A stretch of 64,000 bases of DNA from Lysobacter_I brunescens (lineage in GTDB: Bacteria > Pseudomonadota > Gammaproteobacteria > Xanthomonadales > Xanthomonadaceae). Positions 35,120 through 42,744 of this stretch are shown here, piece by piece. The translations under genes were made by a program, and so were the position numbers. Where the stretch lies: assembly GCF_042677005.1 (NCBI RefSeq), contig NZ_JBHTIF010000001.1, positions 1,054,001 to 1,118,000 of the forward strand. The letters are read 5' to 3'. Each line of letters starts with the position of its first letter. Within the stretch, counting starts at the first letter, position 1. The notes under the pieces were generated by a model. The model had not been told where the DNA came from, ran no database searches, and worked only from the letters and a program-made list of their open reading frames with translations.

Positions 35120-36337
35120 ATGAGCCGCCCGCGCCTCACCGACCGCATCCTCGCCGCCCGCGTGCAACGCACCCTGCAGGGGCGCGAGCGACAGCGGCGC
35201 ACGGTCACCCGGCGCGACGGCGTGCGCTATGAGGTCGACGGGCGCTGGCTGACCAATTTCAGCGGCAACGACTACCTCGGCCTGGCCCAGCACTTCGCCG
35301 TCGTCGATGCCCTGCAGTCCGCCGCCGGCCGCGACGGCGCTGGCAGCGGCGCTTCGCACCTGGTCTGCGGCCACCACGCTGCGCACGAGGCGCTGGAGAA
35401 GGAAATCGCCGACTGGCTGGGCGCGCCACGCGCGCTGCTGTTCGGCAGCGGCTACCTCGCCAACCTCGCGGTGCTGCAGGGCCTGCTCGGCGAAGACGAT
35501 GTCTGCGTGCAGGACCGCCTCAACCACGCCAGCCTGATCGACGCCGCGCGCCTGTCCGGCTGCAAGCTGCGCCGCTATCCGCACAACGATGCCGAAGGCG
35601 CGCTGCGCCAGCTGCGTACCGTGCCCGACGGCGCCGCCATCGTCGCCACCGACGGCGTGTTCAGCATGGATGGCGATGTCGCGCCGCTGCGCGAACTGTC
35701 GCTGGTCGCCAAGGTCCAGCACGCCCTGCTGTACGTCGACGACGCGCACGGCATCGGCGTGGTCGGTGCCGAAGGCCGCGGCTGTGCGGTCGATGCCGGC
35801 CTCGCCCCGGGCGATGTCCTGCAGCTCGCCACCCTGGGCAAGGCGCTGGGCGGCTATGGCGCCTGCGTGGTCGGCAGCGAGGACATCATCGGCCACCTCG
35901 CCGAGACCGCTCGCCCCTACATCTACACCACCGCGCTGCCGCCGGCGCAGGCCGCCGCGACCCTCGCCGCCGTGAAGCTGGCCCGCCGCGACCACTGGCG
36001 CCGCGAGAAGCTGCAGAACCTGATCGGCCATTTCCGCCAGAACGCCCAGTTCCGCGGCCTGCAGCTGCTGCCGTCGACCACGCCGATCCAGCCGCTGATG
36101 TGCGGCGAGGAAAAGCGCGCGCTGGCCCTGACCACCGCGCTGGAAGCCCAGGGCTTCTGGGTGCCCGCGATCCGTCCGCCGACCGTGCCCGACGGCAAGG
36201 CCCGCTTGCGCATCACCCTGTCCTCGCTGCACACCCAGGCCGAAGTCGATGCCCTGGTCGATGCGTTGAGCTGGGCGCGCGATGCGGTCGAGATGGGCTA
36301 CGGCAATGCCGGTGCTTCCGGCGCCGCGGTGGCATGA
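35120..36337 (+). CDS. bioF: 8-amino-7-oxononanoate synthase
   Basis: 405 residues. Alpha-oxoamine synthase of PLP fold type I: NFSGNDYLGLA, GSGASHLVCGHH, DDAHGIGVVG and the PLP lysine in TLGKALGGYGA. It condenses pimeloyl-ACP with alanine. It starts 26 nt after bioB and its stop overlaps the next start as ATGA. It is a little longer than the E. coli enzyme. Confidence 0.95.
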   Translation: MSRPRLTDRILAARVQRTLQGRERQRRTVTRRDGVRYEVDGRWLTNFSGNDYLGLAQHFAVVDALQSAAGRDGAGSGASHLVCGHHAAHEALEKEIADWLGAPRALLFGSGYLANLAVLQGLLGEDDVCVQDRLNHASLIDAARLSGCKLRRYPHNDAEGALRQLRTVPDGAAIVATDGVFSMDGDVAPLRELSLVAKVQHALLYVDDAHGIGVVGAEGRGCAVDAGLAPGDVLQLATLGKALGGYGACVVGSEDIIGHLAETARPYIYTTALPPAQAAATLAAVKLARRDHWRREKLQNLIGHFRQNAQFRGLQLLPSTTPIQPLMCGEEKRALALTTALEAQGFWVPAIRPPTVPDGKARLRITLSSLHTQAEVDALVDALSWARDAVEMGYGNAGASGAAVA

Positions 36338-36717
36338 GGCCTGCACTGGCGGCGACCGACGATCTCGACGCGCGCATTCCGGTCTGGGTCGCGCTGTCGG
36401 AGCTCTATCTCGATACGGATGTCCGCTTCTTCCACGACAGCGTCGCGCGCGTGCTCGCCGCATCGCCCTATCCCCTGGACGAACTCCAGCGGATCCTCCT
36501 CGATGAGGTGCATCCCGCGCTGCATGCCAACCTGTTGCAGGTGGCCGGCGAATGGGCGGGCTTCGATGACGCATGGCTGGTCGAACACGTGCAGGCCGTG
36601 CGCAGGCGTCCGCTGTGGCTGCGTCGGCTCACGCGCCTGTCGTCCGGCATGGTCCGTGAGCACTGGCGCGCGCTCGAACCGATGATCCGCAAGGCCCGCA
36701 ACGCATCCTGCGCATGA
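36334..36717 (+). CDS. Small helical protein of unknown function inside the biotin operon
   Basis: 127 residues, predicted all-alpha (IPVWVALSELYLDTDV, LDELQRILLDEVHPALHANLLQ). Start ATG 36334 overlaps bioF stop and its stop overlaps bioH start (ATGA both sides), so translation is coupled to both. It resembles a family of short proteins of unknown function (perhaps DUF7079); this match is from memory of the pattern only. Placement suggests cotranscription with biotin genes but not necessarily a biotin role. Confidence 0.75.
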   Translation: MRPALAATDDLDARIPVWVALSELYLDTDVRFFHDSVARVLAASPYPLDELQRILLDEVHPALHANLLQVAGEWAGFDDAWLVEHVQAVRRRPLWLRRLTRLSSGMVREHWRALEPMIRKARNASCA

Positions 36718-37523
36718 ACGACTCCCTGCACATGACCGTCAGCGGCGACGGCCCGCCCCTGGTGCTGATCCATGGCTGGGCGATGCACGGCGGCGTGTTC
36801 CACGCGCTGGTCGATCGCCTGCGCGATCGCCACACGCTTTACATCATCGACTTGCCCGGCCACGGCCTGAGCCGCGACGCCGCCATACCGCTCGAATTCG
36901 ATGCCGTCTGCGACGCCATCCAGGCGCAGGTGCCGGTCGCGCCGTGGATCGGCTGGTCGCTCGGCGGCATGTTCGCCCTGCACGCCGCCGTGCGTCGTTC
37001 TGCGGAAACGCCCGCGCGCGTGCCGGCGCTGGTCACCTTGTGCAGCAGCCCCTGCTTCGTGCGCGGCCCCGACTGGCGCTTCGGCGTCTCGCCCGAGATC
37101 TTCCGCGACTTCGCCCAGGGCCTGGCCGACGACTATCGCGGCACGCTCGACCGCTTCGTCGCGCTCGAAGCCTTCGGCTCCGATCATGCGAAGGACGAGC
37201 TGCGCGAACTGCGCGCCGAACTCTTCGCCCGTGGCGAACCCGCCGCACGCGCGCTCGTCGACGGCCTGCGCATCCTCGAAACCACCGACCTGCGTCCGTT
37301 GCTGCCGCAGCTGCGCGTCCCCAGCCTGTGGATCGCCGGCCGCCGCGACCGCCTCGTCGACCCGCGCGCGATGCGCCTCGCCGCCGCGACGATCGAACAG
37401 ACGAGCCCGGCGTACGCCAGCTTCGTCGAGATCGAACATGCCGGGCATGCGCCGTTCCTGACCCATGTGGACGAGGTGGTCGCGGCGCTGGACGGTTTCC
37501 TCACCGAGCACCTGCCGCAATGA
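36714..37523 (+). CDS. bioH: Pimeloyl-ACP methyl ester esterase
   Basis: 269 residues, alpha/beta hydrolase. Nucleophile Ser82 in IGWSLGGMFALH, acid in AGRRDRLVD, histidine in EHAGHAPFL. It removes the methyl group that BioC puts on malonyl-ACP, releasing pimeloyl-ACP after chain extension. Coupled to the upstream small gene; bioC follows after 21 nt. Pairing with BioC supports this assignment over a generic hydrolase. Confidence 0.92.
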   Translation: MNDSLHMTVSGDGPPLVLIHGWAMHGGVFHALVDRLRDRHTLYIIDLPGHGLSRDAAIPLEFDAVCDAIQAQVPVAPWIGWSLGGMFALHAAVRRSAETPARVPALVTLCSSPCFVRGPDWRFGVSPEIFRDFAQGLADDYRGTLDRFVALEAFGSDHAKDELRELRAELFARGEPAARALVDGLRILETTDLRPLLPQLRVPSLWIAGRRDRLVDPRAMRLAAATIEQTSPAYASFVEIEHAGHAPFLTHVDEVVAALDGFLTEHLPQ

Positions 37524-37544
37524 GCGCGCAGTGACCACGCTTCG

Positions 37545-38468
37545 ATGAACCAGCTCTTCGACCCCCGCCAGGTCCGTCGCGCCTTCTCGCGCGCGTCCGC
37601 CAGCTACGCCGATGCGGCGAAGCTGCAGCACGAGGTCGAAGCGCGCCTGCTCGAATCGCTCGATTTCTACGAGGAAGGCCGCGCCGCCGACGCGAAGGCG
37701 CCGTCGGTCGTCGTCGACCTCGGCTGCGGCCCCGGCAGCGCCGCGCGCGCGATGCAGCAGCGCTGGCCGAAGGCGCGCGTGCTCGCGCTCGATCTCGCCT
37801 TGCCGATGTTGCAGCAACAGCCGGTGGAAGGCGGACTCGCGCGCACGCTCGCACGCGTCGGCCTCGGCCAGCGCACGCCCGAGCGTATCTGCGCCGACGC
37901 GCGCGCATTGCCGCTGGCCGACCACAGCGTCGACCTGCTGTTCTCCAACCTCTGCCTGCAGTGGGTCGAAGACCTGCCGGCGGTGTTCGCCGGCTTCCGC
38001 CGCGTGCTCAAGCCCAACGGCATGCTGGTCATGTCGACCTTCGGCCCCGACACCCTCTACGAACTGCGCAGCGCCTTCGCCGAAGCCGACGCCGTGCCGC
38101 ACGTCAGCCCCTTCGCCTCGATCGCGCAGGTCGGCGACGCGCTGATCGGCAGCGGCTTCCGCAACCCCGTGCTCGATCGCGACGAGCTCGTCACCCGCTA
38201 TCCCGACCTGCCCGCGCTGATGCGCGAACAGCGCGCCATCGGCGCCACCAATGCCCTGCACGCGCGCCGGCACACCCTCACCGGCAAGACCCGCTTCGCC
38301 GCCGCCGCCCGCGCCTACGAACAGTTCCGCCACGGCGACCAGCTGCCCGCCACCTGGGAAATCGTCACCGCCGTCGCCTGGGCCCCGGAACACGGCGTCC
38401 CGATCCGCGAAGGCGGCGAGGATGTCGCACGTTTTCCGGCGAGCGGGATTCCGGTGCGGCGGCGGTGA
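37545..38468 (+). CDS. bioC: Malonyl-ACP O-methyltransferase
   Basis: 307 residues. SAM site VVDLGCGPGSAARAM, then LALDLALPML and DLLFSNLCLQWVEDL, and STFGPDTLYELRSAF, which is the BioC-specific segment. It methylates malonyl-ACP to disguise it for fatty-acid synthase. It ends the biotin operon; bioA and bioD are not here. The integron remnant begins about 55 nt downstream. Confidence 0.94.
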   Translation: MNQLFDPRQVRRAFSRASASYADAAKLQHEVEARLLESLDFYEEGRAADAKAPSVVVDLGCGPGSAARAMQQRWPKARVLALDLALPMLQQQPVEGGLARTLARVGLGQRTPERICADARALPLADHSVDLLFSNLCLQWVEDLPAVFAGFRRVLKPNGMLVMSTFGPDTLYELRSAFAEADAVPHVSPFASIAQVGDALIGSGFRNPVLDRDELVTRYPDLPALMREQRAIGATNALHARRHTLTGKTRFAAAARAYEQFRHGDQLPATWEIVTAVAWAPEHGVPIREGGEDVARFPASGIPVRRR

Positions 38469-38524
38469 GTTCACCCCGTCCCGCGTAGGGTGCAACCGCT
38501 GCAGGCGATTGCGCCGGATGAGTC

Positions 38525-38913
38525 TCACCGAACGATGGACTCAACGCCGCACCCGCATCATCGATTCAGTACATGCGTGCAGATCTGCGCCGTGGTCACA
38601 TCCTTGTGACCACGGCAGCTCCGGCATGGAGCGGATGTTCGATCCCGATTCGAGCAGGTGCGTCGCGAAGCAATGTCGCAACGTGTACAGCCAGATCACT
38701 GAGGAATCCTTCGACCTCTGCGCCGCCTGATTCACGAGCATGTCGCAGGTCATTGCAGCGAATATCGCGGCGAATCCAGTGCGAATTCGCCTGTTCCGTG
38801 CGCAAGCTGTAGCGCTTCATACGCAATCGTCTGCAAACATCTTCCAACAACTCTGGCGGTTGCTGGCCGAGATCGGCCCTGCCTATGACGGTATCGGAGT
38901 CTGCGGACGGCAT
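38525..38913 (-). pseudogene. intI: Degenerate integron integrase (intI) with internal deletion, frameshift and stop
   Basis: N-terminal integrase residues KRYSLRTEQ...WIRR...GGAEVEGFLSDLAV read in one frame, as in IntI N-domains (LRxxHYSxRTExxYxxWI, FLTHLAV). Near 38687 they run straight into C-terminal catalytic sequence YTLRHCFATHLLESG in another frame, so roughly 200 central residues are lost. One more base shift follows MPEL, after which GHKDVTTAQICTHVLNR continues, ending at an in-frame stop. The gene points away from the cassettes, as in all integrons. It cannot encode an active recombinase. Confidence 0.85.
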
Positions 38914-39120
38914 TAGGCTGCAACCATGCGGGATAACACCGCCATCTTGCGGATTCACACAAACGGTTCTGTCGGCGAAAGCCGTTGATCTGTATAGGAA
39001 AATCCTGATTGACGGTGGCCGGCAGCCATGGGCAGAATCAGTGCTACGCCCCTAATTGGGGTCTAATCGTAGTTAGCGTGCATTTGATAGTTCGTCGATC
39101 TCTCACGGGAGGAAGTAGAA
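38914..39120 (+). other. attI-like region between integrase remnant and first cassette
   Basis: About 200 nt without a gene. A core-site-like GTTAGCG (39072-39078) approximates the GTTRRRY recombination core, just before the first cassette gene; the fifth and sixth positions do not fit perfectly. A cassette promoter is expected here but no clean -35/-10 pair could be assigned. GGAGGAAG lies right before ATG 39121 as ribosome site. Confidence 0.45.
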
Positions 39121-39387
39121 ATGCCTAATCGCGATGGACAGGGAAACGATGCTGATCGTGGTGGCCATGTAGACCGCGGCGGTCATGTAGATCGTGGCGG
39201 TCATGTAGATCGTGGCGGTCACGTGGATCGTGGCGGTCACGTGGATCGTGGTGGTCACGTGGATCGTGGTGGTCACGTGGATCGTGGTGGTCACGTGGAT
39301 CGTGGCGGTCACGTGGATCGTGGCGGTCACGTAGATCGTGGTGGTCACGTGGATCGTGGCGGTCACGGAGGCGACGGTAAGCGCTGA
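39121..39387 (+). CDS. Cassette 1: HVDRGG hexapeptide repeat protein
   Basis: 88 residues: a short lead MPNRDGQGNDADRGG, 11 perfect HVDRGG hexapeptides and a tail HGGDGKR. The protein is highly hydrophilic, with His and Asp at every sixth position, which suggests metal binding or a disordered, gel-like or adhesive property (inference). GGAGG precedes the ATG at proper spacing and an attC follows 25 nt after the stop, so it is a proper cassette gene. No known family. Copy number may vary by slippage. Confidence 0.65.
   Translation: MPNRDGQGNDADRGGHVDRGGHVDRGGHVDRGGHVDRGGHVDRGGHVDRGGHVDRGGHVDRGGHVDRGGHVDRGGHVDRGGHGGDGKR
39166..39363. repeat. 18-bp tandem repeat, 11 copies, inside cassette 1
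   Basis: Units of the type CACGTGGATCGTGGCGGT, differing only at third-codon or silent positions (GTA/GTG, GGC/GGT, CAT/CAC). Every unit contains GATC, and most contain CACGTG. The near-perfect conservation points to recent amplification or homogenisation. Confidence 0.9.
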
Positions 39388-39411
39388 GTTGTTGCGATAG
39401 CTCAAGCAACG

Positions 39412-39471
39412 CGCTAACAATTCGTCCAAGCCGACGCCGCTTCGCGGCGCGGCTTAACTCAGGTGTTAGAC
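39412..39471 (+). other. attC site 1 (60 bp), end of cassette 1
   Basis: Starts with R'' CGCTAAC (39412-39418) and ends with core GTTAGAC (39465-39471). The inner part has CAAGCCG opposite CGGCTTA and a central hairpin cgccgc-ttc-gcggcg. It matches attC2 at about 51 of 60 positions and has the xanthomonad/pseudomonad attC form. Confidence 0.9.
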
Positions 39472-39481
39472 GCTAGGAATT

Positions 39482-40375
39482 ATGGATCCAGTCCCCTCAA
39501 ACATAACGAAGTCATACCCGAGGCGCGGGCCGCTCCAACAATTCCGCTTTGCGGATGGAACCGCTTTCAGATGTTTTCGGTGTGGTGACACGAAGAAATC
39601 GAAGCTCATCACTCTGTACGCAGGTGACTGGGCTAGAAAACTATGCAATGGATGCTATGGCCTACTCTTATCACTCTACGAGATCAAGGCCGGCGCAGCC
39701 GCAGAGGACGTACGGGCAGAGCAGCTTGCTGAAGAGCTTCTTTCTCTCGTCTCAGCTAATCAGCTACGTCAAGCTGAACGCATATATCGCGCCTCTGAGA
39801 AGCGCGCAGAGGTTCTGGCGGCACATTCGTTACGTTTCGTTGCTACTGCTGAGCACGTTGCTGCACAGCTGGATTCAGACCCGCAGCTTGAATGGTCGCC
39901 TGCTGTAATCGGCTTATGTAAAGCAGTTGAAGCTGAGGTTGTAAGCCGCATTCTCGTTCCCCTCGCAGTCTTGACGGCTAGCGAAGACCTCAGCGAAGAC
40001 AAGAAAGACAAGGATATCGGCCGCATAGCCGCCTACTGCATCGATTCGGGACGAAAGCCTCCGGAACTCGGCACGTTCGCACACTTCCTTCAAACGGTAG
40101 TGCATAGTCAAGAAAGACGTGAAACAAGTCGGCTGATTCGTTGTTTTCTTAGCCTTATTGGAGATTGGGTGGGCTCTGTGTGGATACTTGACCCACAAGG
40201 GTTTCATCGTGCACTAGCCACGTTAACTACAAGTTATCGAAATCGTGCAGCTCACATTGAAGAGCTTTCTAGGCAAGACTACATCGATTGCCGTGAGCAT
40301 ACCTTTGGAAATAAAGGGCTGGTGTGGCAACTTGTTATTGCAACGGAAAAAACAAGTGACTGCCTTCGCGTCTAA
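39482..40375 (+). CDS. Cassette 2: CxxC protein with HEPN-type RNxxxH motif
   Basis: 297 residues. Two CxxC pairs (Cys31/34 and Cys55/58) form a probable zinc ribbon. The rest is helical; SYRNRAAHIEEL near residue 251 gives Arg253-Asn254-xxx-His258, which is the RNxxxH active-site motif of HEPN ribonucleases. A helix ending GLCKAVEAEVV (144-154) could pair with it as the other HEPN helix. This suggests an RNA-cleaving toxin or defence effector (inference; motif alone is short). The stop lies inside attC2. GC is clearly lower than in the chromosome around it. Confidence 0.75.
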   Translation: MDPVPSNITKSYPRRGPLQQFRFADGTAFRCFRCGDTKKSKLITLYAGDWARKLCNGCYGLLLSLYEIKAGAAAEDVRAEQLAEELLSLVSANQLRQAERIYRASEKRAEVLAAHSLRFVATAEHVAAQLDSDPQLEWSPAVIGLCKAVEAEVVSRILVPLAVLTASEDLSEDKKDKDIGRIAAYCIDSGRKPPELGTFAHFLQTVVHSQERRETSRLIRCFLSLIGDWVGSVWILDPQGFHRALATLTTSYRNRAAHIEELSRQDYIDCREHTFGNKGLVWQLVIATEKTSDCLRV

Positions 40376-40429
40376 CAATTCATTCAAGCCGACGCCGCTT
40401 CGCGGCACAGCTTAATTCAGGCGTTAGAG
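40370..40429 (+). other. attC site 2 (60 bp), end of cassette 2
   Basis: R'' GTCTAAC (40370-40376) contains the stop codon of the cassette gene; the core is GTTAGAG (40423-40429). It is the best-preserved of the three sites. The next start codon is 3 nt beyond its end. Confidence 0.92.
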
Positions 40430-40432
40430 CCC

Positions 40433-40750
40433 ATGGTGCGGTTTCCAATCGTCGTGATGGTGGCAGTGGCGGCCGGTTGCTCCACCAGCACTTCGCCGCC
40501 GCCCTTTGAAGCCACCGTCGGTGAGCACTACGGGCCAATGCGACAACGCGTCGTGGCAGCCGGCTGGGAGCCAGTCCCTGTAAGGTGCTCCGAACAAAAC
40601 CTCTGCTTTGAGGGTGAGCCAGAGCTCGCTACGGACTTGGCCACTAGCGAGACATGTGGGTACTTTTCGCATGGCGGCTCTAGGGTGAGGGTTTGCACTG
40701 ACCCCATCTCGGACGGCAAGCGCCTGAAGAGCGTCCGGCATGGGCCCTAA
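40433..40750 (+). CDS. Cassette 3: small lipoprotein of unknown function
   Basis: 105 residues. The signal peptide ends in a lipobox VAAGC (Cys16), followed by a short Ser/Pro linker and a domain with four further cysteines (RCSEQNLCFEG, TCGYF, VCTDP), likely two disulfides. The gene starts 3 nt after attC2 and ends within attC3, leaving no room for a ribosome site inside the cassette other than attC-proximal sequence. No family recognised. Confidence 0.75.
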   Translation: MVRFPIVVMVAVAAGCSTSTSPPPFEATVGEHYGPMRQRVVAAGWEPVPVRCSEQNLCFEGEPELATDLATSETCGYFSHGGSRVRVCTDPISDGKRLKSVRHGP

Positions 40751-40804
40751 CAATTCGTCCAAGCCGAACCCGCTTCGCCAAGCGGCCTGACTCCGGCGCT
40801 GGAG
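40745..40804 (+). other. attC site 3 (60 bp) with decayed core
   Basis: R'' CCCTAAC (40745-40751) overlaps the stop of cassette 3. The 3' core reads GCTGGAG (40798-40804) instead of GTTRRRY, so the site is probably inactive. Inner bases agree with attC1/attC2 over most positions but the central hairpin is broken. Confidence 0.8.
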
Positions 40805-40809
40805 CCCTC

Positions 40810-41208
40810 ATGAAAATCCTTGTCGCCTTGATCGCAAGCGGATTCGCATTCAGCGCAAACGCATGCACGCCGCAGATCCATGTCTGGGTCCCGGGAACGC
40901 CGCCGCCACATACCGTTGTGGAAGGGTTGGTGACAGGAGACATTCGGTCTGGCGTGTGGGAGAGAACCATTCACGTACAGCCACGGATGTCACTTCGAGG
41001 GAAGTGGAAAACGGATTTGGACGTTCAAGTGCCCTGCGGGGCAGATTCCCCACGGTTGGGGGACGATGTTCTGGTGGTGAAGCTGGCCCATGATTCGAAA
41101 ACCTGGATTCTGATTCCGCCATGGCAGGAGGATGAGTTTCGCGCGTTCCTGCGCGAAACGAAAAGATCACGAAAAGATCGGGACACCCAGGTTCTTTCCC
41201 CACGATGA
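40810..41208 (+). CDS. Cassette-like gene 4: small exported protein
   Basis: 132 residues with a signal peptide (cleavage near FSANA). The mature part has TPQIHVWVPGTPPPHTVVEGLVTGD and VLVVKLAHDSKTWILIPPW (in part), a small beta-rich domain. The start lies 5 nt after attC3, as expected for a cassette, but no attC is recognisable after its stop. It may be the last, decayed cassette or native sequence. Unknown function. Confidence 0.65.
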   Translation: MKILVALIASGFAFSANACTPQIHVWVPGTPPPHTVVEGLVTGDIRSGVWERTIHVQPRMSLRGKWKTDLDVQVPCGADSPRLGDDVLVVKLAHDSKTWILIPPWQEDEFRAFLRETKRSRKDRDTQVLSPR

Positions 41209-41276
41209 GGCCATGACGCGGAGAACATCAGCGCCTTCTGGTCTTCCCTCTCGACCCGTGCCTTGAAGGTTTGATG

Positions 41277-41307
41277 GATTCCCGGTGCGCAAGCACCGAT
41301 CGGGAAT
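41277..41307. terminator. Imperfect hairpin after the cassette array
   Basis: gattcccggtgc opposite gcaccgatcgggaat with a GCAA loop; no T-run. Possibly the end of the array transcript. The 220 nt from 41209 to 41428 otherwise hold nothing that I can identify. Confidence 0.4.
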
Positions 41308-41428
41308 TCAGGAAAAGTCTGGCAGCCGATTGGCATGCGTGCGCCGTACGTGAGGGTTTCGCATCACGCAACGTGGAGCGCTGCCGGTATATTTGCCGGA
41401 TCGAGTCAGATGGGACAGACCCCGGCGC

Positions 41429-42700
41429 ATGAAGATCGGAATCCAGACCTGGGGCAGTCATGGCGATATCCGGCCGTTCGTTGCCTTGGCGGAGGGCCTG
41501 CAGGCGGCTGGTCATGAGGTCACGCTGGTCATCACCTGCGTCGACAGCGATCGCTACGACGAGCTCAGGGCGAGCACAGGCTTCGAACTGCGCATCGTTG
41601 CGACACCCACCGTGCCCGACAAGCAGGCGCTGGAGCGCATCGGGAACACGATCGTGCGCGAGCGCAACGCCATCAGGCAGACGCGGTTGGCGATCGAGCA
41701 CCTGCTGCTGCCTGCCGAGACCGCGATGTACGAGGCGTCGGAACGACTTTGCGCGGAGAACGACCTCGTCATCGGCCACTACTTCCTGTACACGCTCGCT
41801 GCCGCGGCAGAACGGCAGGGCCGTCCCTGCGTCAGTGTCGTGCTGGCTCACGGGGCCGTGCCCTCGGCATTCCAGCCGCCGTCCGGGGTTCCCGATCTCG
41901 GCGCGTTCGGCAACCGCCTCGTCTGGCGGTTTGCCCGGTCGGTCTTGAACAGCAGCCTCAAGCGATATCCGGACCGACTGCGGAAACGCATCGGCGTTGC
42001 GCCCGCGCGCGACATGATCGACACCGTGTGGGCATCCGAGGACCTGACATTGCTCGCCATCACGCCGGCCATATGCGAGCGAAAGCCGGACTGGCCGGAT
42101 CACTACCAGGTCTGCGGCGCGCTGGAGACGCGTGCATCCGTCGCCGAAGGCAGCGTCTCTCCGCAGCTGCTGTCGTTCCTTGCGTCGGGCGCACCACCGG
42201 TCTACATGACCTTCGGCAGCATGCTGTCAGGCAGCGACCAGCGGCAGACCATCGAACTGCTGGCGGCTGCGGCGGAAGCGGCTTCGACACGGGCGATCAT
42301 CCAGGCGCCCGCGTGGAATCGACTTGGATTCGAATGCAGCAGTCAGATCCATTTCGTCGATTCCGCGCCGCACGCCTCGATCTTCCCGCGATGCAGCGCG
42401 GTGGTGCACCACGGTGGCGCTGGCACGTCGCAGGCTGCGCTTCTCGCTGGAGTGCCTTCGGTCGTCGTTGCCCATACGGCTGAGCAGGAACTCTGGGGCC
42501 GGGAGCTGCAGAGGATCGGCGTTGCGTGCAAGGCGATCACGCGTCGACGCGCAACGCCGACGCGCATCGCAGCAGCGATCAGTGAGGTGACGCAGTCGCA
42601 GCGTATCGCGGAGAACGCCAGATCAGTGGGCGCCCGACTGGCGGAAGAAGACGGTGTCGCGGTTGCTGTCAGGTGCATCGCCGACAGATTCGCGATCTGA
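41429..42700 (+). CDS. GT1-type (UGT-like) glycosyltransferase
   Basis: 423 residues with GT-B fold. The N-domain starts MKIGIQTWGSHGDIRPFVALA, typical of sterol/rhamnosyl-type GT1 enzymes. The C-domain shows PPVYMTFGSM and the nucleotide-sugar site FVDSAPHASIFPRCSAVVHHGGAGTSQAALLAGVP (quoted in part: HHGGAGTSQAAL). It would transfer a sugar to a small lipophilic molecule, identity unknown. It is the first chromosomal gene right of the integron array. Confidence 0.85.
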   Translation: MKIGIQTWGSHGDIRPFVALAEGLQAAGHEVTLVITCVDSDRYDELRASTGFELRIVATPTVPDKQALERIGNTIVRERNAIRQTRLAIEHLLLPAETAMYEASERLCAENDLVIGHYFLYTLAAAAERQGRPCVSVVLAHGAVPSAFQPPSGVPDLGAFGNRLVWRFARSVLNSSLKRYPDRLRKRIGVAPARDMIDTVWASEDLTLLAITPAICERKPDWPDHYQVCGALETRASVAEGSVSPQLLSFLASGAPPVYMTFGSMLSGSDQRQTIELLAAAAEAASTRAIIQAPAWNRLGFECSSQIHFVDSAPHASIFPRCSAVVHHGGAGTSQAALLAGVPSVVVAHTAEQELWGRELQRIGVACKAITRRRATPTRIAAAISEVTQSQRIAENARSVGARLAEEDGVAVAVRCIADRFAI

Positions 42701-42744
42701 TTATCTGACGATCCATCGAGCCAGCGTTGCGTCGCAATGCGGCT

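Noticed and set aside
38596..38958. A 120-residue minus-strand protein
   Set aside because: Its first half is IntI N-domain and the rest is out-of-frame integrase sequence, so it is part of the pseudogene.
39166..39363. Tandem repeats as a CRISPR array
   Set aside because: Units are 18 bp, contiguous without spacers, and stay in frame; no cas genes.
39166..39363. CACGTG cores in the repeat as parS sites
   Set aside because: Flanks do not match TGTTTCACGTGAAACA and the locus is 17 kb from parAB; the core is a by-product of the coding repeat.
39103..39429. Minus-strand reading of the cassette 1 repeat (TIHVTT-type repeats)
   Set aside because: The plus reading has a ribosome site and follows cassette orientation with attC after the stop; the minus reading runs through attC1.
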